This document shows positions 1-9,623 of a DNA stretch of 54,773 nt, piece by piece; position 1 is the stretch's first letter; each line of letters opens with the position of its first letter. Below the pieces are notes generated by a model, which did not search any database, had not been told where the DNA came from, and worked only from the letters and a program-made list of their open reading frames with translations. The translations under genes and the position numbers were made by a program. The stretch spans positions 1-54,773 of the forward strand of contig NZ_JAKRSA010000001.1 in the NCBI RefSeq assembly GCF_022402485.1. Direction: 5' to 3'. The stretch is from Phenylobacterium sp. Its GTDB lineage: Bacteria; Pseudomonadota; Alphaproteobacteria; Caulobacterales; Caulobacteraceae.

Positions 1-993
1 TCCAAGGGCTATGTGGTCCATGGCTTGAAGCGGCGCTCATCGTCGTTCAACACCGGCCGGATCGAGCAGTTCTATCAGGACCCCCATGAGGAGGACCGCC
101 GCCTGGTTCTGCACTATGGCGACCTGACCGACTCCACCAACCTGATCCGTATCGTCCAGCAGGTGCGTCCCGACGAGATCTATAACCTTGCGGCCCAGAG
201 CCACGTGGCGGTCAGTTTCGAGACCCCGGAATACACCGCCAATGCCGACGCCGTCGGCACCCTGCGCCTGCTCGAGGCCATCCGGATCTTAGGCCTCGAA
301 AAGACCACCCGCTTCTATCAGGCCTCCACCTCCGAGCTGTACGGCCTGGTGCAGGAAGTGCCGCAAAGCGAGACCACGCCCTTCTATCCCCGCAGCCCCT
401 ATGGGGTGGCCAAGCTCTACAGCTACTGGATCGTGGTGAACTACCGCGAGGCCTATGGGATCCATGCCTCCAACGGCATCCTGTTCAACCATGAGAGCCC
501 CCTTCGCGGGGAAACCTTCGTCACCCGCAAGATCACCCGCGCGGTGGCCGCCATCAAGCTGGGCTTCGAAGACAAGCTCTATCTGGGCAATATCGACGCC
601 AAGCGCGACTGGGGCCACGCCCGGGAATATGTCCGCGGCATGTGGATGATGCTGCAGCAGGACGAACCCGACGACTATGTCCTGGCCACCGGCGAGACCA
701 CGGTGGTCCGCGACTTCGTCACCGAGGCCTTTGCCCAGACCGGCGTCACCCTGCGTTGGGAGGGGGAAGGCGTGAACGAGCGCGGCCTCTGCGCGGCCAC
801 CGGCCGGGTCTATGTGGAGATCGACCCCCGCTATTTCCGCCCCACGGAGGTTGATTTGCTGATCGGCAACCCGGCCAAGGCGAAGGCCAGGCTCGGCTGG
901 ACCCACGAGACCAAGTGGCAGCAACTGTGCGCCGAAATGGTCGCCGCCGACCTGATCACCGTCGCCAAGGAGCAACGTCGCAATGCCGAGTGA
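1..993 (+). CDS. gmd: GDP-mannose 4,6-dehydratase, 5' truncated by window edge
   Basis: This gene converts GDP-D-mannose to GDP-4-keto-6-deoxy-D-mannose, the first committed step to GDP-L-fucose, in the cytosol. The reading frame is open from base 1. About 20-25 N-terminal residues, including the glycine-rich NAD(P) loop, lie outside the window. Visible family signatures are [12 protein letters not shown] near the start, the catalytic STSELYG and [10 protein letters not shown] (YxxxK) stretches, and [16 protein letters not shown]. About 330 residues are present, which fits a family length of about 350. The last codons overlap the start of the next gene, and a near-copy of this 3' end recurs at 1856-1895. 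The fcl gene downstream completes the pathway. Confidence 0.95.
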   Translation, partial: SKGYVVHGLKRRSSSFNTGRIEQFYQDPHEEDRRLVLHYGDLTDSTNLIRIVQQVRPDEIYNLAAQSHVAVSFETPEYTANADAVGTLRLLEAIRILGLEKTTRFYQASTSELYGLVQEVPQSETTPFYPRSPYGVAKLYSYWIVVNYREAYGIHASNGILFNHESPLRGETFVTRKITRAVAAIKLGFEDKLYLGNIDAKRDWGHAREYVRGMWMMLQQDEPDDYVLATGETTVVRDFVTEAFAQTGVTLRWEGEGVNERGLCAATGRVYVEIDPRYFRPTEVDLLIGNPAKAKARLGWTHETKWQQLCAEMVAADLITVAKEQRRNAE

Positions 994-996
994 GGT
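957..996 (+). repeat. Direct repeat, copy 1 (gmd 3' end)
   Basis: This 40-base stretch encodes the last residues of Gmd ([11 protein letters not shown]) and its stop codon. It matches 1856-1895 at 36 of 40 positions by eye. The two copies flank the low-GC gene at 983-1810. Confidence 0.85.
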
Positions 997-1810
997 GAGT
1001 TACCAACTTATATTTAATAAAATATCGACTATATCCGAAAGGATTAGGAACCACGCTTTGCGCGTCTTCATTCCAACAGCTAGATGGTTGTCGGCTAGAG
1101 TAAAACCCTCCCAATCGGCCCTCATTAAACTAGGAACGGGTTATGGCGGGTGGGTGATAGCAGAACCCTTGCCTGGTGCAGATAAACGCTATGCCTTGCT
1201 GTGCGGAGCCGGGGAAGATGTGTCATTTGACATTTCCCTTCAGCAGTCAATTGATATCAATTGTGTAATTATTGACCCGACACCAAGAGCAATTGATCAT
1301 TGGCAATCTCTATTAGAGAGCATTAATTCAGATGAACCGTTAGCAATAAACAGTTCCCCTACAGATTTCTATGATCTAATCGGCGTAGATTTTTCAAAAA
1401 TTCATTATGCTCCCTACGCTGTATGGATCAGAAACGAAGATCTGAAATTTTGGTCGCCCAGAAATCCTAAGCATGTTTCATTCTCTGCGGCAAATATTCA
1501 AAATACGAATGATTATGTCCTTGTTCCAGGAAAAACTCTAGAAGCTCTATCGCCCGTACCTGCAAACGATGTAGAAATCGTCAAACTTGATGTAGAAGGC
1601 ATTGGTTCTTTAATATTATCTTGGATGATACAGAGTAATTTCTTGCCAAGGCAAATTCTTGTAGAGTTTGAAGAGTGCATATTTCCCTCCCTTCGTCGCG
1701 ATCAGGATGTAAAACGTAACGTACGCGCCCTGGAAGGCCTGGGATACGACTTGGTGCACTTCGATGGCATCGCCAATGCAACATTTCTGAGAATAGAGCA
1801 GGCAGATTGA
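983..1810 (+). CDS. FkbM-like methyltransferase, low-GC insert
   Basis: This 275-residue protein is probably a SAM-dependent methyltransferase of the FkbM type acting on a sugar or glycan. The support is limited: a [12 protein letters not shown] stretch followed by ILVEFEE resembles the FkbM core (KIDVEGAE...VEC). The N-terminal half is not recognisable to me. The ATG lies inside the last codons of gmd, giving an 11-base overlap. Base composition is clearly AT-richer than gmd upstream and the GC-rich FkbM gene downstream, which suggests recent acquisition. A partial copy of the gmd 3' end follows it at 1856-1895. The family call is moderate; the gene itself is convincing. Confidence 0.7.
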   Translation: MPSEVSYQLIFNKISTISERIRNHALRVFIPTARWLSARVKPSQSALIKLGTGYGGWVIAEPLPGADKRYALLCGAGEDVSFDISLQQSIDINCVIIDPTPRAIDHWQSLLESINSDEPLAINSSPTDFYDLIGVDFSKIHYAPYAVWIRNEDLKFWSPRNPKHVSFSAANIQNTNDYVLVPGKTLEALSPVPANDVEIVKLDVEGIGSLILSWMIQSNFLPRQILVEFEECIFPSLRRDQDVKRNVRALEGLGYDLVHFDGIANATFLRIEQAD

Positions 1811-1855
1811 TTTTATGCTGAGACGGGCATTCATGGGGGGCGAAGCTGCCATAAG

Positions 1856-1895
1856 CACCGTGGCCAAGGAGCAGCGTCGCAATGCCAAATGAGGT
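1856..1895 (+). repeat. Direct repeat, copy 2 (gmd 3' remnant)
   Basis: This copy encodes [11 protein letters not shown] followed by a stop at 1890-1892, in an open frame traceable back to about 1833. It is a relic of a second gmd 3' terminus, now detached from any dehydratase body. It sits just upstream of the GC-rich FkbM gene, in the place where an ancestral gmd stop would be expected. Confidence 0.8.
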
Positions 1896-1901
1896 TGCCC
1901 C

Positions 1902-2648
1902 ATGTCGCTCATAGATTCGGCGGAGCGTCTTTCGCAACGGGCCCTGAAGCTGGCGCGCGTGGTCGCAGCCGCCGGACCCCGGCGTGCTCTGGTTAAAACC
2001 CGCACTGCCGCCGGGATGGAGCACGCGCCGGTCCTGAGCTACTGCCAGGCCAAGACGGTGATCGATGTGGGCGCCAACAAGGGCCAGTTCGCCCTGGCCG
2101 CGCGCCATGTCCTGCCTGAGGCCAGGATCATTGCCTTTGAACCCCTGGCCCAGGCCGCAGAGGTGTTTGAGGCCAATTTCGCCGGCGACCAGAACGTCGA
2201 ACTCCACCGCCTGGCGCTGAGCGATAGCGCAGGCCAGGCCAGGTTCCACGTGGCCGGCCGGGCGGACTCCTCCTCCCTGCTGGCGCTAGGCCAGAACCAG
2301 ACCGCCGTCTTTGGCGTCTCGGCTGACCATGAGATTGAGGTCACCACGGCGCGGATGGACGAGGCGCTAAACCTGGCCGATTGCCCAGGCCCGATCCTGC
2401 TAAAAATCGATGTGCAGGGGGCCGAGCATCTGGTGCTGGCCGGCGCACCGCAGTCTCTAGCCGCCATCGCCTTTGTCTATGTGGAATGCTCCTATATCAG
2501 CCTGTACGAGACCCAGGCCCTGTTCACCCACATCCTGGACCAGATGGCCGCCGCCGGGTTCGAGCTGGTCGGTGCCTTCAACACCCATTTCGACCCCGCA
2601 CTTGGCCCCATCCAGGCCGATGTACTGTTTCGCAAGGTCAAGTCATGA
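1902..2648 (+). CDS. FkbM family methyltransferase
   Basis: This 248-residue SAM-dependent methyltransferase probably modifies a sugar hydroxyl in the glycan made from this locus. The FkbM fold is visible: VIDVGANKGQFALAARHVLPEARIIAFEP (motif I and the acidic ribose-binding residue), then ILLKIDVQGAEHLVLAGA and VYVECSYISLYE. GC content and codon use match gmd and fcl rather than the insert at 983-1810. The stop overlaps the fcl start as ATGA, so the two are probably translationally coupled. The substrate cannot be told from sequence. Confidence 0.9.
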   Translation: MSLIDSAERLSQRALKLARVVAAAGPRRALVKTRTAAGMEHAPVLSYCQAKTVIDVGANKGQFALAARHVLPEARIIAFEPLAQAAEVFEANFAGDQNVELHRLALSDSAGQARFHVAGRADSSSLLALGQNQTAVFGVSADHEIEVTTARMDEALNLADCPGPILLKIDVQGAEHLVLAGAPQSLAAIAFVYVECSYISLYETQALFTHILDQMAAAGFELVGAFNTHFDPALGPIQADVLFRKVKS

Positions 2649-3595
2649 ACGTGATCTACCCCCTCAAGGGCAAGCGCATATGGGTCGCCGGCCATCGGGG
2701 CATGGTGGGCTCTGCCGTCGTGCGGCGCCTGGCCACCGAGGACTGTGAAGTCCTGACCGTGGGCCGCGACGAGCTGGACCTGCGCCGGCAGGCCGAGGTG
2801 GAGGCGTGGATGGACCAGACACGCCCCGACGCCGTGATCCTGGCCGCGGCCAAGGTGGGCGGCATCCTGGCCAACGACACCTATCCCGCAGACTTCCTGT
2901 ATGAAAACCTGATGATCGAGGCCAACATTATCCACGCCGCCCACCGGACCGATGTGGAGAAGCTGTTGTTCCTGGGCTCATCCTGCATCTACCCCAAGGA
3001 AGCGCCCCAGCCGATCGTCGAGAGCGCCCTGCTCACCGGCCCCCTTGAGCCGACCAATGAGTGGTACGCCATCGCCAAGATCGCCGGCATCAAGCTGGCC
3101 CAGGCCTATCGCCGCCAGCACGGCCGCGATTTCATCAGCGCCATGCCCACCAACCTCTATGGCCCCGGCGACAATTACGACCTGAACACCAGCCACGTGC
3201 TGCCGGCCCTGATCCGCAAGGCCCATGAGGCCAAGATGGCCGGCGCCGACCACATCACCATCTGGGGCACCGGTGCCCCGCGCCGGGAATTCCTGCATGC
3301 CGACGATTGCGCCGATGCCCTGGTCTTCCTGCTGCAGCGCTATTCCGGCGATGAGCACGTCAATGTGGGCTCAGGCGAGGACATCACCATCCTGGAGTTG
3401 GCTCAGTTGGTCTGTGAGGTGGTTGGCTTCGAAGGCGAGATCCAAACGGATCCAACCAAGCCGGATGGGACGATGCGGAAGTTGATGAGTGAGTACACGC
3501 TAAAGACAATGGGCTGGGAGCCTCAGACAAGATTTAGGGACGGCGTGGCCAGGGTCTACGAAGACCAAAGATTCCCGTCTGCAATGCACCCCTAA
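2645..3595 (+). CDS. fcl: GDP-L-fucose synthase
   Basis: This 316-residue enzyme epimerises and reduces GDP-4-keto-6-deoxymannose to GDP-L-fucose. It shows an NADP-binding AGHRGMVGSA loop (G16, G19, G22), the LGSSCIYP segment around residues 110-117, catalytic YAIAK (Y141, K145) and MPTNLYGPGDNYD. The ATG at 2645 overlaps the previous stop (ATGA); a longer in-frame extension upstream is antisense-like and was not used. The last roughly 150 bases become AT-richer than the rest of the gene, so the composition boundary of the downstream cassette seems to fall inside the fcl 3' end. Confidence 0.95.
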   Translation: MNVIYPLKGKRIWVAGHRGMVGSAVVRRLATEDCEVLTVGRDELDLRRQAEVEAWMDQTRPDAVILAAAKVGGILANDTYPADFLYENLMIEANIIHAAHRTDVEKLLFLGSSCIYPKEAPQPIVESALLTGPLEPTNEWYAIAKIAGIKLAQAYRRQHGRDFISAMPTNLYGPGDNYDLNTSHVLPALIRKAHEAKMAGADHITIWGTGAPRREFLHADDCADALVFLLQRYSGDEHVNVGSGEDITILELAQLVCEVVGFEGEIQTDPTKPDGTMRKLMSEYTLKTMGWEPQTRFRDGVARVYEDQRFPSAMHP

Positions 3596-3611
3596 AAAGA
3601 CCGACGCCACT

Positions 3612-4808
3612 ATGTGGATCGCCAGCGGCCAAATGAATCAAATGACGCAAGACGCGCCAAATAACCCCGCTCAAACTGTCGATCATGCTAAATCTTTTTT
3701 AAAAAAAGGACGCATTCTGTTTGTATCGGACTCAGTTGATTTCGGGGGCCACGAACAGGTCTGCCTCGATCTGGCAAATCAGGCTCTAGCGTTTGCGGAT
3801 TGTGAATTTGCCGTATCACGGAACAATCAATATTTTGCCAAGGCTATTATAGAACAGATTGGCGTAAAACCCACTCTTGTCAATGTTAATTATCGACGAT
3901 TAGGTGTCGCGTTTGGTCAATTCTATTTTGATCAACGCACTAAATGGCGCAATGTATTTGCTACTCATCCAGACCATACGATTATAGTTGCTCAAGGGCG
4001 CATAGAAGCCGCGACGCCAGTGATGTCAGAACTTGCCTCTCAACGACGTCCCTTCCACAGTTTAATACCGTTTGCTCACTCAATAGAGGATTTAAAGGGA
4101 CCAGGCTTTTATCGCAACCTGGAAGAGAAAATCAGAAAACGATGGTACCGGCTTCCGGAAACATACATCGTGCCAGGTTCAACCGCAGAACATCAGCTTC
4201 GTGCCAGGGGTGTCGATGTCCCAATCTATAAGGTACCGAATTTAGCCGCTACCCCAAATTCAAAATCATCAACTTCAAATACAATTCGATGCATAGGTCG
4301 CATAGATTTTTGGCAAAAGCGCCAGGATTTACTCGTTAGGCTAATGGCTGAAGCAAGAGCACACGCGCCTCGACTCAAAATCGACTTCATAGGTACTGGC
4401 CCGGACGAAGATCGGCTTCGAAAACTCATAGCTCGCCTTGACCTAAATGATAGGTGCCGCGTTTTCGGGTTTCTGCCTCGCCACGAAATTTACGCTGACT
4501 GCGCCGCAGTGATTATTCCATCGAGATTCGAGGGGGTACCTCTTGTCATGTTGGAAGCACTCAGCGCTAACATTCCTGTATTAGGCTCAAATATCGACGT
4601 CTTCCACGAGTATCTCCCACGCTTTGCACTGTGCGACTTTATAGATGCTCACTCGCTAATTGACTCTTTTGCACACGCAACGGCATTGGAAAATCAACCT
4701 GTCTGGAAAGAGGTCTACGATAGAGTTCGCACGGCACACGGCGCGCAAGCCCACAAAGATGCCGCCGCAAAAGCGATTTCTGCAGTGCTGAACGGACAGG
4801 ATCGATGA
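3612..4808 (+). CDS. Glycosyltransferase family 4-like
   Basis: This 398-residue GT-B glycosyltransferase is likely to add a sugar during O-antigen or exopolysaccharide assembly at the inner face of the membrane. The N-terminal domain begins ILFVSDSVDFGGHEQVCLDLA. The C-terminal domain has IGRIDFWQKRQDLLVRLM, FIGTGPDEDRLRKLI, VFGFLPRHEIYADC and the donor-binding SRFEGVPLVMLEAL. An alternative ATG at 3633 is equally plausible because neither start has a clear ribosome site. The gene is low-GC and begins the low-GC cassette. Its stop overlaps the next start (ATGA). Donor and acceptor are unknown. Confidence 0.85.
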   Translation: MWIASGQMNQMTQDAPNNPAQTVDHAKSFLKKGRILFVSDSVDFGGHEQVCLDLANQALAFADCEFAVSRNNQYFAKAIIEQIGVKPTLVNVNYRRLGVAFGQFYFDQRTKWRNVFATHPDHTIIVAQGRIEAATPVMSELASQRRPFHSLIPFAHSIEDLKGPGFYRNLEEKIRKRWYRLPETYIVPGSTAEHQLRARGVDVPIYKVPNLAATPNSKSSTSNTIRCIGRIDFWQKRQDLLVRLMAEARAHAPRLKIDFIGTGPDEDRLRKLIARLDLNDRCRVFGFLPRHEIYADCAAVIIPSRFEGVPLVMLEALSANIPVLGSNIDVFHEYLPRFALCDFIDAHSLIDSFAHATALENQPVWKEVYDRVRTAHGAQAHKDAAAKAISAVLNGQDR

Positions 4809-5980
4809 GAATTCTTCTTGTCTGCGGCTTCTTCGAGACAACGCTTAATAGTTTTCGAGAGAATCAGTTCGCACTGCGGCTTGCCGCGAACGGGCACCAA
4901 GTGCACGTCCTCACAAGCACGGAGAGCCATGTCTGGCGCTACGGGCGTGCACGTCACGCCCTAACGGTCCCCAATGGTGAAGAGGAGCGTTACGCAAACG
5001 TCAAAGGCCTAACGATCTCGCGGCGAAAGCCATACATCCGTGTTGGGGATTTGGTTTTCTTCAATTTGCATCGGAGCGATTTTGAAGGCGTGGATGTTGT
5101 TCACGTATTAGATTTCAGGCAAGGCGTGACCGCGCTGGCCGCTAGGCTCGCCCAAGCACTTAATATCCCAGTAGTATATGATCATGAACAGCGAGGAAAT
5201 CGTCGCGGTCATCTGCTTCATGGCGCTGATAATTTTATTCGCCGGTCCCTAATCCGCCTTGGTGCAACTAGCGTCACATTAGTTCGCCACACGGTTCATA
5301 CCAATGCGAACTTTCTTCAAGAGGTAGCCCCCAGCATTCCAGTGGATAGATATCGCCTTTCGCCCTTAGGTGCTGACGAGGCAATATTCTACAAAGACGA
5401 CGATTTGAGGATGCGGCGACGTTCTGAGTTGGGCATTGCACCCCACGAGCGCGTCGTAGCTATTACGGGGAGATTTTCTAACGAGAAAAGGCCCCTGGAT
5501 GTTGCAGTTGCAGTCGCCGACGCTGGCAACCGGGCTATTTTCTGCGGGCCTATGTCGAGCGACGTTCAAGCAGCTCTAAAAAATTATCCCAACGTCATTG
5601 TAATTGGCCCAGCGACACAGATCGATTTGAACGCAATCTACAACGCTGCCGATCTCGCAATATTTACTACCTTCACACTCTCCTATTGGGAAGCGCTTTC
5701 TTCGGGTACTCCAATATTGGTACCACGAACCTCTTTTTCTGACCAAGCTTCAGCGAATATGCCGGGAATTAATACATTCGGCGATGAGAGTATGTTTTCT
5801 GTTCCGGAGGAACAATACCACGCTCATGTGAACATTTCTCATTTTATACTTAGCTCTTTGAATTCTTTTGATTGGCGAAAGCAAGAGCATATTGGTAATC
5901 ACGTGAGCTGGACCGGCCGCATTAAATCATTAGAGGAACACTATCGTGATGCGATAAGAATAAAACGATCAGCTGGCTAG
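4805..5980 (+). CDS. Glycosyltransferase family 4-like
   Basis: This 391-residue GT-B glycosyltransferase has the N-terminal Rossmann start RILLVCGFFETTLNSFRENQFALRLA. Its C-terminal half contains VVAITGRFSNEKRPLDVAVA, NVIVIGPATQIDLNAIYNAADLAIF and SYWEALSSGTPILVP, where the E of YWEALSSG matches the usual nucleotide-sugar-binding glutamate. It overlaps the previous gene by four bases, and the flippase gene begins two bases after its stop, which argues for one transcript. Low GC throughout, like its neighbours. Specificity is unknown. Confidence 0.83.
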   Translation: MRILLVCGFFETTLNSFRENQFALRLAANGHQVHVLTSTESHVWRYGRARHALTVPNGEEERYANVKGLTISRRKPYIRVGDLVFFNLHRSDFEGVDVVHVLDFRQGVTALAARLAQALNIPVVYDHEQRGNRRGHLLHGADNFIRRSLIRLGATSVTLVRHTVHTNANFLQEVAPSIPVDRYRLSPLGADEAIFYKDDDLRMRRRSELGIAPHERVVAITGRFSNEKRPLDVAVAVADAGNRAIFCGPMSSDVQAALKNYPNVIVIGPATQIDLNAIYNAADLAIFTTFTLSYWEALSSGTPILVPRTSFSDQASANMPGINTFGDESMFSVPEEQYHAHVNISHFILSSLNSFDWRKQEHIGNHVSWTGRIKSLEEHYRDAIRIKRSAG

Positions 5981-5981
5981 G

Positions 5982-7163
5982 ATGATAAAGTCAACCCTCA
6001 TTCTCGCATTACGACTTGTAATAGTCAGTGCCTCCTTTTTGTTTGCAATAGGTGTTCTTTCGTGGAGTGATAACCATGAATCCTTGTCTGCATTAGTAGT
6101 GTTTCAGAATAACACAAATCTCTTTGCAACAATCTGCTCCCTTGGTTTTTCAAACACAGTTCTATTTTACGCTTCGCGAGGACGACGGCAGGCTATCTGG
6201 GCTCTGCTCCAGTTTGTTGCTTGGCTCCCATGGCTAGGCACTGCTTGCCTTGCCCTAGCAGTGGGCTGGGCAATGATCCAAAACGAGCCACTCGAGACCG
6301 CACTGCTGTTAGCCGTTGGGACAGTGCTATTCATGACGGCGATGGTCATGCCGAGCTACTTCATCGGGCTAAATCGAGAGAAGACGTACGCGCTCGTTGA
6401 AATTGGCTGGAGTATTGCCTTCGCCGCCCTCATTGCGTGCAGCGCTGCCGCCGACTGGGCGTCGCCAGATCTGGTAATCTGGTCGTACATTGGGCTTTCT
6501 GCTGGCAAATGCGCCAGCTACATTCTAGCTGCGCCTGAAATTGTGATCACCGCTGTAAAGGCACCGCTAAGGAAGCCTAGTGTCCCACTGATTTTGCGCT
6601 TTGGTTCAAAATCGTGGGGGATTAGCGTTATCACAGCGGTCGCTTATCGAGGTGTAATATTCAGCATCCTTAACGCTCATACGAGCACAGATAAGGGGCA
6701 GATACATTTGCTGTGGGCCATTGGAGATCGCATGCAAATGCTAATTGGCGTCGCTAATACTCTGATATATAGAGCATTAGCCTCAGGATCCACGAGTGTA
6801 CGAGGTATGTTTGTAGGGATAAACTACGTGTATCCACTGACCGCAACGGTTACCTTTGGCGGTGCGGCAGGCGCATCAGCGCTCTGGTTTCACTTCCTCC
6901 GCCAACCTTTGGATGCTGCGGCTTTTGCACTCCTGCCCCTCTTTGCGCTTTGGGGTGGACGGGCGCTCTTCCAGAACCTCCTCTTGGCTCAACGGCGGTT
7001 CACGCTCGTTATGGCCAATGCACTCGGATTGCTCCTGCTAGTGGCGACCGCTACCGTATCACTGAATTCCGTTGGTGCCGATTTCCTGACGCTGGCTGTC
7101 GTAACTGGCGTCTTGCTATCTCTGTCGATGGCCCACCTAACGTGGAGCATCAATCGTGAATGA
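5982..7163 (+). CDS. Wzx-like polysaccharide flippase candidate
   Basis: This 393-residue polytopic membrane protein has roughly ten to twelve hydrophobic segments, starting with LILALRLVIVSASFLFAIGVLSW. Glycosyltransferases upstream and a polymerase-like membrane protein downstream suggest it translocates undecaprenyl-linked oligosaccharide to the periplasm. It is somewhat short for a Wzx flippase, and I see no decisive motif, so the role rests on topology and context. It ends inside the start of the next gene (8-base overlap). Low GC. It could alternatively be another MATE/MVF-like export protein. Confidence 0.65.
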   Translation: MIKSTLILALRLVIVSASFLFAIGVLSWSDNHESLSALVVFQNNTNLFATICSLGFSNTVLFYASRGRRQAIWALLQFVAWLPWLGTACLALAVGWAMIQNEPLETALLLAVGTVLFMTAMVMPSYFIGLNREKTYALVEIGWSIAFAALIACSAAADWASPDLVIWSYIGLSAGKCASYILAAPEIVITAVKAPLRKPSVPLILRFGSKSWGISVITAVAYRGVIFSILNAHTSTDKGQIHLLWAIGDRMQMLIGVANTLIYRALASGSTSVRGMFVGINYVYPLTATVTFGGAAGASALWFHFLRQPLDAAAFALLPLFALWGGRALFQNLLLAQRRFTLVMANALGLLLLVATATVSLNSVGADFLTLAVVTGVLLSLSMAHLTWSINRE

Positions 7164-8346
7164 CCGGACCCTAGCCTCAGGTCGCATGTCGACGGAGCGA
7201 TCTGGCTACACTGCGGTTGCCGTTGTTGTCCTCATACTCTGCATGATGCCAAGCACGTTTATTATGGGGGTCCCCGTTCCCTTGATCGGAGGCATGAGCG
7301 CAGCGTTGGCTTCCTTGATTTGGCGCTCGGACACACGCCTTCAGGCTGCCTTGGGCCTAGCCTGGCTCTCCACTGCTGTGTCCTTTACGGCGTCCCTGAA
7401 CAATGGGTTGCCTACGATTGAGGTTGCCAAGGCCGCTTTGGGGATGGGATTATTTTTAACCGCTCTCATTTTCTTGCCTCAGAAGATCGCCCATCTGCGC
7501 GCATATCCAGCTCCTACATTAGAAATTTTGGCTATATTAATCTGCCTCGCCTTCATTCTAGAGAAATTTCAGGTTTTTTCGATGAAGGAGATTGGACTCG
7601 TCGATTGGTTCGAAACAAGAAACTATACAGCCAATTTTGACACAAGGCCGTCAGGTTTATACTCAGAACCCTCTTGGATGGCGCTCAGCTTAATTGGCTT
7701 GAGCGTAGCGATGTTGGGGAAGCCCGGCCGTTTCAAGCCATTTGCGATAGCAATTTCGCTATTTTGTGCAGCTTGGTGCGGCTCGTCAATCGGACTCCTC
7801 ATGGCCGCATTAGTCACGAGCTGGATTGTCGTAAACGCTCCAATTCCAGTTCATCGCCGCGAAGTCCGCGCACTTGTAAAGGTCGTATCTGTTTTTGGCG
7901 TTATTCTAGCTTCTTTAGCTGTATTCCCATTTATCGATGCCGACCAGGCACGCAAAATACTGATGCCGTTTGATTATGGCTCCGGCGTTAGCCGCTTCTT
8001 GAGGCCGATACCTTACTTACAGGACGTTCTAGCCAGAACACCATTTTTCGGCCAGGGACTTTCTTACATGACCGAGCGTCTCCTTGGCTTGACTGGGCTC
8101 GCAGTTCTTCCAGTGAATGTCATGCTCGACACGGGACTATTTGGCGTCGCCGTATATGGTATTTTCATTGCGACTACTCTAGTTAAAATGCGAGCAAGCG
8201 CCTTTAGTTGTTTACTTGTTATGATATTACTGCTGTCTCTTGGGATGCAATACAGTCCCTGGCAGGCAATTTTGATCGTTATGATTTCGTCCATGTCCCG
8301 CCCAAGTGAGCAAGTTAGGGCATATCGAGCGGCGCACAGGGGATAA
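7156..8346 (+). CDS. Wzy-like O-antigen polymerase candidate
   Basis: This 396-residue membrane protein has many hydrophobic segments and a longer hydrophilic stretch in the middle (around ETRNYTANFDTRPSGLYSEPSWMAL), the pattern of O-antigen ligase/polymerase (Wzy/WaaL) proteins. The SGLYSEPSWMA segment resembles the G(L)xxEPs motif common in such proteins. The GTG start at 7156 overlaps the upstream stop; an in-frame ATG at 7186 is an alternative. Next to the flippase candidate, it probably polymerises repeat units in the periplasm. A ligase function cannot be excluded. Confidence 0.65.
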   Translation: MNDRTLASGRMSTERSGYTAVAVVVLILCMMPSTFIMGVPVPLIGGMSAALASLIWRSDTRLQAALGLAWLSTAVSFTASLNNGLPTIEVAKAALGMGLFLTALIFLPQKIAHLRAYPAPTLEILAILICLAFILEKFQVFSMKEIGLVDWFETRNYTANFDTRPSGLYSEPSWMALSLIGLSVAMLGKPGRFKPFAIAISLFCAAWCGSSIGLLMAALVTSWIVVNAPIPVHRREVRALVKVVSVFGVILASLAVFPFIDADQARKILMPFDYGSGVSRFLRPIPYLQDVLARTPFFGQGLSYMTERLLGLTGLAVLPVNVMLDTGLFGVAVYGIFIATTLVKMRASAFSCLLVMILLLSLGMQYSPWQAILIVMISSMSRPSEQVRAYRAAHRG

Positions 8347-8349
8347 ATA

Positions 8350-9363
8350 TTGAAACTTCTATATGTCAAAAAGGCATATGCCGAAAGTTACCTTGGCGGC
8401 GACGCCATATTTGACAGAAAACTTGGATGCGCCCTTGAACGGGCAGGCCACAGTGTGTCCGTAATGGATATGCATCCTGGCGGGAGGGCCTTTGCAGTTC
8501 CTACCATGATCACCCAAAGACTTCCTCCAGATGCAGCGCGCTTTGCGACGCCTCAAGCCATACGGAAATTTTGCGAAGCGGCTCAAGGCGAGGCATGGGA
8601 TGGGATCGTCATCTCTCATGAATCACTTCTGCCTATCGGAATAGTGAACTCTTTTGCGGCACCAATGTTTTTCATTTTGCATAATTTAATGAGTCACGCT
8701 CGAGGCAATCTCGGAATACATAGCTTCCTTAGGTCTCGCTGGGATAGAATTGAGAGATCTGCATTCGAGAAACGGAATGTTGCCGTTGGAGTACTGTCTT
8801 ACAGAGAGCAGATGATTTTACCTGCGGATGTTAGGGATCGTAGCATTTTAATACAGCCTGGTTTGGGGTCTATCTATAGCACCGCTGAATCGCGTATTGA
8901 TACATCAAGGGTTTATCTATCTGGGTCTTCGGATTGGGGCTTAAAGCGCCGGGACCTCAAGAGGTTCAACAAATTAGTAGATTCGGGTCTGGTTGTGATA
9001 AATGGAGAAATTCCAGATGACGGAACCTTGAGGGTGGGCATCGTTCCAGATCAATTTCAAGCAGGCTTTAAGTTGAAAGTGCCAGACTATATATCCAGAA
9101 ACTGTGCTGTGATTAGTCTGCATGATTTGTTTGAAGATTTTGAACCTAGCCTTGCCCCTCAGGATGCTCTAATAAAGATATCTCACCCTTCCGAGATCGG
9201 AGCAAAGCTCCGCCTTCTGCAAGCTCGGGTGGATGCCGTTGCAGCAGATGTTCAGCGCTGCAAGGCGATTTGGACAGAGCGGCTGACCTGGGACGCGTGT
9301 GCGGCCAACGTCCTGAAGGGATTGAGGGTTGCGGCTAGGGCTGCCCACGATGCAGCGGGTTAG
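8350..9363 (+). CDS. Putative GT-B-like glycosyltransferase, unusual
   Basis: This 337-residue protein begins with TTG at 8350, three bases after the polymerase stop. The N-terminus MKLLYVKKAYAESYLGGDAIFDRKLGCALERAGHSVSVMDM reads like the first beta-alpha unit of a GT-B enzyme. The C-terminal domain lacks a clear EX7E donor motif. I therefore call it a glycosyltransferase only from the N-terminal fold pattern and its place at the end of the cassette. Low GC, as for the preceding four genes. It is the last plus-strand gene before the locus switches strand. Confidence 0.55.
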   Translation: MKLLYVKKAYAESYLGGDAIFDRKLGCALERAGHSVSVMDMHPGGRAFAVPTMITQRLPPDAARFATPQAIRKFCEAAQGEAWDGIVISHESLLPIGIVNSFAAPMFFILHNLMSHARGNLGIHSFLRSRWDRIERSAFEKRNVAVGVLSYREQMILPADVRDRSILIQPGLGSIYSTAESRIDTSRVYLSGSSDWGLKRRDLKRFNKLVDSGLVVINGEIPDDGTLRVGIVPDQFQAGFKLKVPDYISRNCAVISLHDLFEDFEPSLAPQDALIKISHPSEIGAKLRLLQARVDAVAADVQRCKAIWTERLTWDACAANVLKGLRVAARAAHDAAG

Positions 9364-9623
9364 TGTCGGTGAGTATTCTTTTGCGGTAGAGCTGCGTCGG
9401 TGGCCTCAGCAATGGCGCTCTCAAATGCATAGTTTTGATCTGCCCCCTCCTGATCTCGGGCCTTGAGTGAGGGTCCGTCCTTGGACCAGGCACCCGTTTC
9501 TCATCCATCCACAGCGAGAGATGCTACGCTCCCAAAGTTTGGTCCAACTGAGGCTGGAGTTTTCCGGCCTGTATCACGGTGGCGGGCTGGCAGCGCCGGG
9601 GACAACGATCGGCTTCGACGAGT
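9364..9623. other. Junction region, possible gene remnants
   Basis: These 260 bases lie between the end of the low-GC cassette and the 3' end of the minus-strand mannose-1-phosphate guanylyltransferase gene. I see no complete gene. On the minus strand a stop-to-stop stretch from about 9505 to 9362 reads as a plausible 45-codon peptide tail (ending LPQKNTHRH), which could be a degraded gene end or chance. The region is the natural right-hand boundary of the imported cassette. Confidence 0.4.

Noticed and set aside
9364..9623. Insertion-sequence remnant at the cassette's right edge
   Set aside because: No inverted ends, target duplication or transposase motif could be found; recorded only as a junction region.
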